NCBI GenBank assembly: GCA_025526915.1
Contig: JAHLKH010000057.1
Location: forward strand, 78,148 to 142,147
Direction: 5' to 3'
Source of the DNA: Entophlyctis helioformis
Lineage: Eukaryota; Chytridiomycota; Chytridiomycetes; Chytridiales; Chytriomycetaceae
DNA: 64,000 nt
Below, piece after piece: positions 59,452-64,000 of this stretch. Numbering within the stretch: the stretch's first letter is position 1; each line of letters begins with the position of its first letter. Both the position numbers and the translations under genes were made by a program. The notes under the pieces were generated by a model. That model did not search any database. It was given only the letters and a program-made list of their open reading frames with translations, and was not told the DNA's origin.

Positions 59452-62335
59452 TTACAACGTCTTGCGTGGAGGTGTCTTGGAGCGCACAGAGATGCGCACG
59501 CCTTGCCTGAAAAAGTGCTGCATCAGCGGTGGCGACTCTGGCAGGGCAGCATGGGTCAGAGGAGCGCACACACACACACACACACACACACAGATCAAAC
59601 TCACTCTGCATGCCTGGAAAGTCCCTTTGGTTATACGACCGGAACGACTGGGAATGTGTCATGGCTATGTACGGTTGTGGTGACGGCTGTGGCACCATGC
59701 AGCTGCCAGCCAAAAGGACACGATCAATCTGCGTCAGCCATAAACGCCATCGCGGTATCGCTTGCATGCCTGCACGCGCGCACACACGCTCGAATACACG
59801 CACGCCTGACTCACCTGGCCAAGTCAAAGGCGACAAACTGGAGCCGGAACATGCCCTCGATCCGCAGACAGATCTCGGGGAACAGGAAAAACGCTCCATA
59901 CCGCCCTGCATGTCCGTGAGCCGCTCGCACGACGCAATCGTCGAGCCAAACAGGGTACGCAGACACTGGCTTGGCCCCGGATACACCTGCTCGGCAACCG
60001 TCGCTAGTGGCGCCAGCTGGCGAAGCCCAGCAGCGACAAGGCTGCTGCTTCCACCGTCCGCACCTCCGCCATTGTGGCCCGACTCGTCGGTCTTCATGGT
60101 TGGTATGCTGCCATGCAGATGGCTTGCTGCCGATCGCGAGGCTGGCGATGCCGACGTGGGCAGGGGAGGCTTGGCCAAATGAGCTTGGCTGCCCAGACGG
60201 CGTGTATCTCGGTCACGGCCAGATCCGGCCGTCTCTCGATCTCGCTCGTGCCCAGTATGCTGCTGGCTACGTGAATCCGGCAGGGTAAAGCCTGCGTTGG
60301 TTGGCAACGACGAGCCAGGCAGCACAGCGGGCTGCAGCGCGGACGAGCTGCTGGTTCCAGAGCGAGAGGTCGGATATGGTGGACGCTGCTGGTGGGAGTC
60401 GTAAGTGGAATGATTATGATGCGCTGCAGACGTTGGTGGTTGCGGCTGTTGATGTGTACATGGATCTTGGTGACGCTGTGGCGGCGGTTGATACTGACGA
60501 GCCAGCTGGTCTGTATGCAGCTGCGGTGAGCTGGTTGAGGCATTATGGATATGGTATGGGTGGTACTGGTACTGGTGCTGGTGCTGGTGCTGGTGTTGTG
60601 CCTTGTCTGGATGTCGATGATGTTGCTCTTGCCGGTGCTGTTGGTGTCGATGTTGGAAGAGTCTGTCCAATGTGGTCGAGACGAGTCTGCAAGCAGGTGC
60701 CCAGGCAAGGCAGTCGACGAGGGCGGTGTTGCAGTTGATGGCGACGATGACGATGTTTCTGGTCCATAAGAAGGAAGAGCAGATCCTCGTCCAGAGTCGT
60801 AAGAGCCCATCTCGTGCTTGATGTGGCCCGGCACAGCGGAAGCTGCAGTATCCATGGCCCTGGCATCCCCAGCAGATACTGGCACAGCAAAGGCTTCATG
60901 CGAAGAAAAGAAAGACTCTGCTGCCGGCTGCACGTCGTGTCCAGTTCCAGACTCTTCATCAAAACGCTGTCGATCGGGCGATGGCACATGTCGGCCTGGT
61001 GCCCACGATGCGAACTGCGAGGCTGTTGAGCCTGAGCTTGTCGACGATCTTGCTGTAGTAGGCAATGGCCCAAAGGCTGGCGGCGGGACGCCTTGTGGGC
61101 TGACGACCAGTGAGCAGTCTTGCAAGCTGTCGGCCTTGACAAGCGTCGCGAGCAAAGCGATGCGAGACACGTCGCCCAGCTGGTCGTACCTGATGCAAAA
61201 GGCGTCAGTTGCACAGTCAGCGCGGTGGCCATGGACAGATCGTCGCCACATCACCGCCAAATCTTCGCCAGATGGGCACCATCACCAGATTGAGTGACGG
61301 TATTGAGATGAAGGAGATGAAGGAGAAGAGGAGAGGGGAGGGAGAGGGGAAGAAGGGAAGGCAGGATGCCGGCCCGAGCACTTCAGGCGGTGAAAAGCGA
61401 GCCGGCCACCTTGATGCCGCTGGGCAGTGTTGCGATGCGTTGGATTGAGGTGGACTGGATTACCGGCAGGCCAGCAATGCACACCATCCATCACCACGCC
61501 AAGTTACCCAGGCTGGCGGGCAGCAAAACAAGGCGGACGGAACTCTTGGGCAAATAACACGCATGCACCAGAATGGCGCAAGAGGAGACCGCTTACTCAA
61601 AGACAAGCACTTCCTGGCCGTCGGCGCCGAGCACACGGCGGCCAAGCTGCAGGATGACGCACGGGTCGACCGGCCTGCGGTTGAGGCGGCTGCCGAACCC
61701 GCACGAGCGTGCGCGGGTGGGCTGCTGGATGACCACGAGCTCGTAGGTCTGGCCGCTTGGGCTGTGACTCATGGACGCAGGTGATGCAGCAGCGGTCAGA
61801 GGCGGCAAAGCGTTGTGGTTGCTGTTGGAGAAAGTGCTGTATGTGCCGGCGTTGCCACTTGAACGATTGCTGCTGCTGCTGCTGCTGTGACCACCGGCTG
61901 CGCTTGAACGGGACAGGCTCGGGGCAGCGCCGGAAGCAGCGTCGGCAGGCTGCGGTTGGGCAGCGTCGGCAGCAGCAGCTGCAGCCTCTGCAGCCTCTGC
62001 AGTGGCGGCAGTGGCAGCATGAGCTTGACCAGAGGGCCACGACACAGGAACGGTCGCACTGCCGCTCGCGCTGCCTTGAAGTGACACACGGGGCTGATGC
62101 CGTTGCCACTAGGACCGGCGCTGCGGTGCTCGTTGGAGCGGGACTCGGGCGGGGCATACCCAACAAGGTCGCTGCCGGCACGCCAGACGGATTTCGGAAT
62201 AGGCGCAGGTGCGGAAGCCGACACAGGCGCAGAGGCAGGGAGCAGCGGCGTGAGGGATTTGCAAGAGAAGGGCGGCGTGGAGGGCGAGGAGCATGGCCGC
62301 CAGCAGGTGGGCCGCAGAGTACCAGCGGACGCCAT
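59452..62335 (-). CDS. Velvet-domain transcriptional regulator with a very long internal insert (VelB-like)
   Basis: Velvet proteins are NF-kB-like DNA-binding regulators of development and secondary metabolism in fungi. Exon 1 (61597-62335) ends with the first half of the fold: TYELVVIQQPTRARSCGFGS, then RRPVDPCVILQL. Intron 61190-61596 joins in phase to YDQLGDVSRIALLATLVKAD and CSLVV. A Ser/Thr/His/Gln-rich insert of more than 350 residues follows, then the second half: LFGSTIASCERLTDMQGGME, FLFPEICLRIEGMFRLQF and VAFDLAR. Exon 3 (59452-59537) gives PPLMQHFFRQGVRISVRSK. A long insert inside the domain is the mark of VelB. Frame losses occur at a G4 run (62090-62093), within about 60543-60670, and at an A5 run (59887-59891); each is one missing base. 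The 59538-59814 intron holds a CA repeat. The start at 62335 is the nearest in-frame ATG to the corrected frame and is uncertain. Confidence 0.88.
59567..59592. repeat. CA dinucleotide microsatellite
   Basis: About thirteen CA units in the last intron of the velvet gene. It has no coding role. Confidence 0.85.
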
Positions 62336-64000
62336 GTGAAGCACAGCAGTTGGCACGGGCACGGGCGAGGGCGAGGGCGAGGGCCGAGAGTCCACCGCGC
62401 ACAATGGGAGGATGGGTGATGTCGGGCAGCGACGAGTGCAACCCAAACCAGGAACGGTAGCAGAGTCCAGCGAGACGACGGGTAGCGATTGTCGGGAGGG
62501 AGAGGAGCAGGATTCGGGGCAGCGTGAGGTTGGGACAGCGGGGCCAGATTGGGCAGCGGGAGGTTGGGGTAGATGGGCCATACAGCAGGCAGCAGACGGG
62601 TGATGAGCGGGATGCGGGGCGTGAAGAGCCGGTCGGTGGCAGCAGCAAGCATGCCGCGCATTTCAACCATGCAGCACGCACAACACCAAGCAGCCGAGGT
62701 CAGGCCAACGAGACCAACGAGACCAACGAGACCAGACCGTGCCGAACACAAGAGCGCCATTGTGGGCCGAATTCCAGCGGCGCGAAGCCAGACGGGCGTC
62801 ATTTCAGCACAGCGCCAGCAGTTGATGCGTCGAAAATGGGACGCGACGCAGACATGGCCACACACCGAGCCAGCAGCAGACAAATAGGACGGTCAGTGAT
62901 GGGCACCTTGGCAGGCCCACAAAAAAGCAGCCGCTGCTGGAAATATTCTGCTTCCTGCGGCTCTGTGAAGCCTACGGGCGTACCTTGCTGCTGCGCTGTG
63001 TTGCATGTGTCCACCCCGCTGTTCCTGAATTGTTTTGGCCGCCAATGGGTCTGTCCATGCACCGTGGTGCTGCTGATACTGTTGGTGCTGTATCTGGTCT
63101 GTCTGCAGGTCGAATCGGCGTGGTGAGGGCATGGTTGCTGGTCGCACCATGTGGGCTTGGGCCAGCGGGTCGGCGTGCGAGTGTGTAGGCTCAGGTTCAA
63201 GTGCGGTGGCGGCCGAGATGTCTGCCAAGGACGGCAAAAGTCAGCGGATACCACCACCCATGCAACCGTAATGTCGGCAAATATATACCTACACAGAGAC
63301 GCACCTAGTACATCCAGACAGTGTGCTGACGGTCGCAACGATGGCGATACAAATGGCTGGCTGGCTGGCAGAGGGAGACGGCTGGCAGAGGGAGACGGCC
63401 GGCTGATTGTTTGTCGTGGTGTGACCTGATGGCAGCCTGGTGTCACGAAGGAGGAGCCGACGTGGTGTTGGCTCGGTTCGGTTCGGTGGGTGATGCGCGG
63501 GCGACGCAAATGAGCAGAATTGGAGGAGCGTGTCGGCTCGAGTGGAGCGGTCAGCGTGGTGTCTGTCGGCGAGCGTCTGTGCTGGTGCTCGCCAGATGCT
63601 GCTCGTTGGGCTTCCGCTCGAAGGCGATGCTGGAGGTGTGTTGCTGCCGGGCTGGGTCGTGATACCTGACGCCGGAGAAGCTGCTGCTTGAAGCGGAACG
63701 AATCCAGTGGCGAGCGAGATGTCGCTGGGGATGCTGGGTGGAAAGTGCGGCTCGGCTGCACTAGTTTAAGAGAGGGTACACGGACGCACGGAGACGATGC
63801 GGCCGGAGAAGCAACAGAGGCGGTCAGTGATTGCCAGCTGTACAACTACAAAGCGAGGCGCACGGCAGGCACCAGTGCAGACCGACTGGCATCAGTCTGC
63901 CGGCCTGTCGCCTTCCGTTCGCCGTTCTCCGTGGACATTCGTTCCAAGCGGCACTGCTGACGGTCAGTGGCAAACGATTCCACACAAGCCGCTCAACCGA
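62336..64000. other. Region upstream of the velvet gene without a supportable gene
   Basis: Open frames on both strands here are long but overlap, are rich in Arg/Pro/Ser/Cys and show no domain. Short repeats are present: GACCAACGA three times near 62710-62740, and GGCTGGCAGAGGGAGAC twice near 63360-63400. The stretch may hold the velvet promoter and 5' leader, or exons of a gene beyond the window. Confidence 0.4.

Noticed and set aside
3538..62093. Programmed ribosomal frameshifting across many genes
   Set aside because: The shift sites share no slippery motif or downstream structure; each is instead repaired by adding one base to a short homopolymer, which points to sequencing error.

Overview
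The window is nuclear DNA of a eukaryote, GC-rich and gene-dense, with many short GT-AG introns. The most likely source is a zoosporic (flagellated) early-diverging fungus. Two genes point there together: a velvet-domain regulator (59.5-62.3 kb), a family known essentially from fungi, and the heavy chain of cytoplasmic dynein-2 (13.2-28.2 kb), the retrograde motor of intraflagellar transport, which is kept only in lineages that build cilia or flagella. A POLG-type mitochondrial DNA polymerase also fits an opisthokont. I cannot name the species.

Layout, left to right: LTN1/listerin (+) and a COX7a-like gene (+); GPATCH4 (-) facing away from a WD-repeat TFIIIC subunit (+); a block of three co-directional minus-strand genes (DUF676-type alpha/beta hydrolase, then POLG, then DYNC2H1); tripeptidyl-peptidase II (+); about 2.5 kb with no gene I can support (40.1-42.6 kb); a tandem duplication of an unrecognised small gene (42.6-43.6 and 44.1-45.0 kb); a 3' fragment of NAD-dependent glycerol-3-phosphate dehydrogenase (-); an ELO fatty-acid elongase (+); UTP23 (-); a small unrecognised membrane protein (+); a BRAT1 orthologue (-) and SRRM1 (-); an M17 leucyl aminopeptidase (+); an unrecognised membrane protein (-); the velvet regulator (-); and about 1.7 kb with no supported gene.

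The genes are mostly housekeeping: ribosome-associated quality control (LTN1), ribosome biogenesis (UTP23, GPATCH4), Pol III transcription (TFIIIC), splicing and RNA processing (SRRM1, BRAT1), mitochondrial DNA replication and respiration (POLG, COX7a), cytosolic peptide turnover (TPP2, LAP), lipid metabolism (ELO, GPD1, hydrolase) and flagellar transport (DYNC2H1).

Three features stand out. Neighbouring genes are extremely close: stop-to-start gaps of 35-60 bp, a divergent pair with 20 bp between start codons, and stop codons placed inside AATAAA polyadenylation signals. Conserved reading frames are broken at a dozen or more places, almost always by one missing base in a short homopolymer, which looks like residual sequencing error and should be corrected before gene models are trusted. 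The tandem pair at 42.6-45.0 kb is the best candidate for something undescribed.
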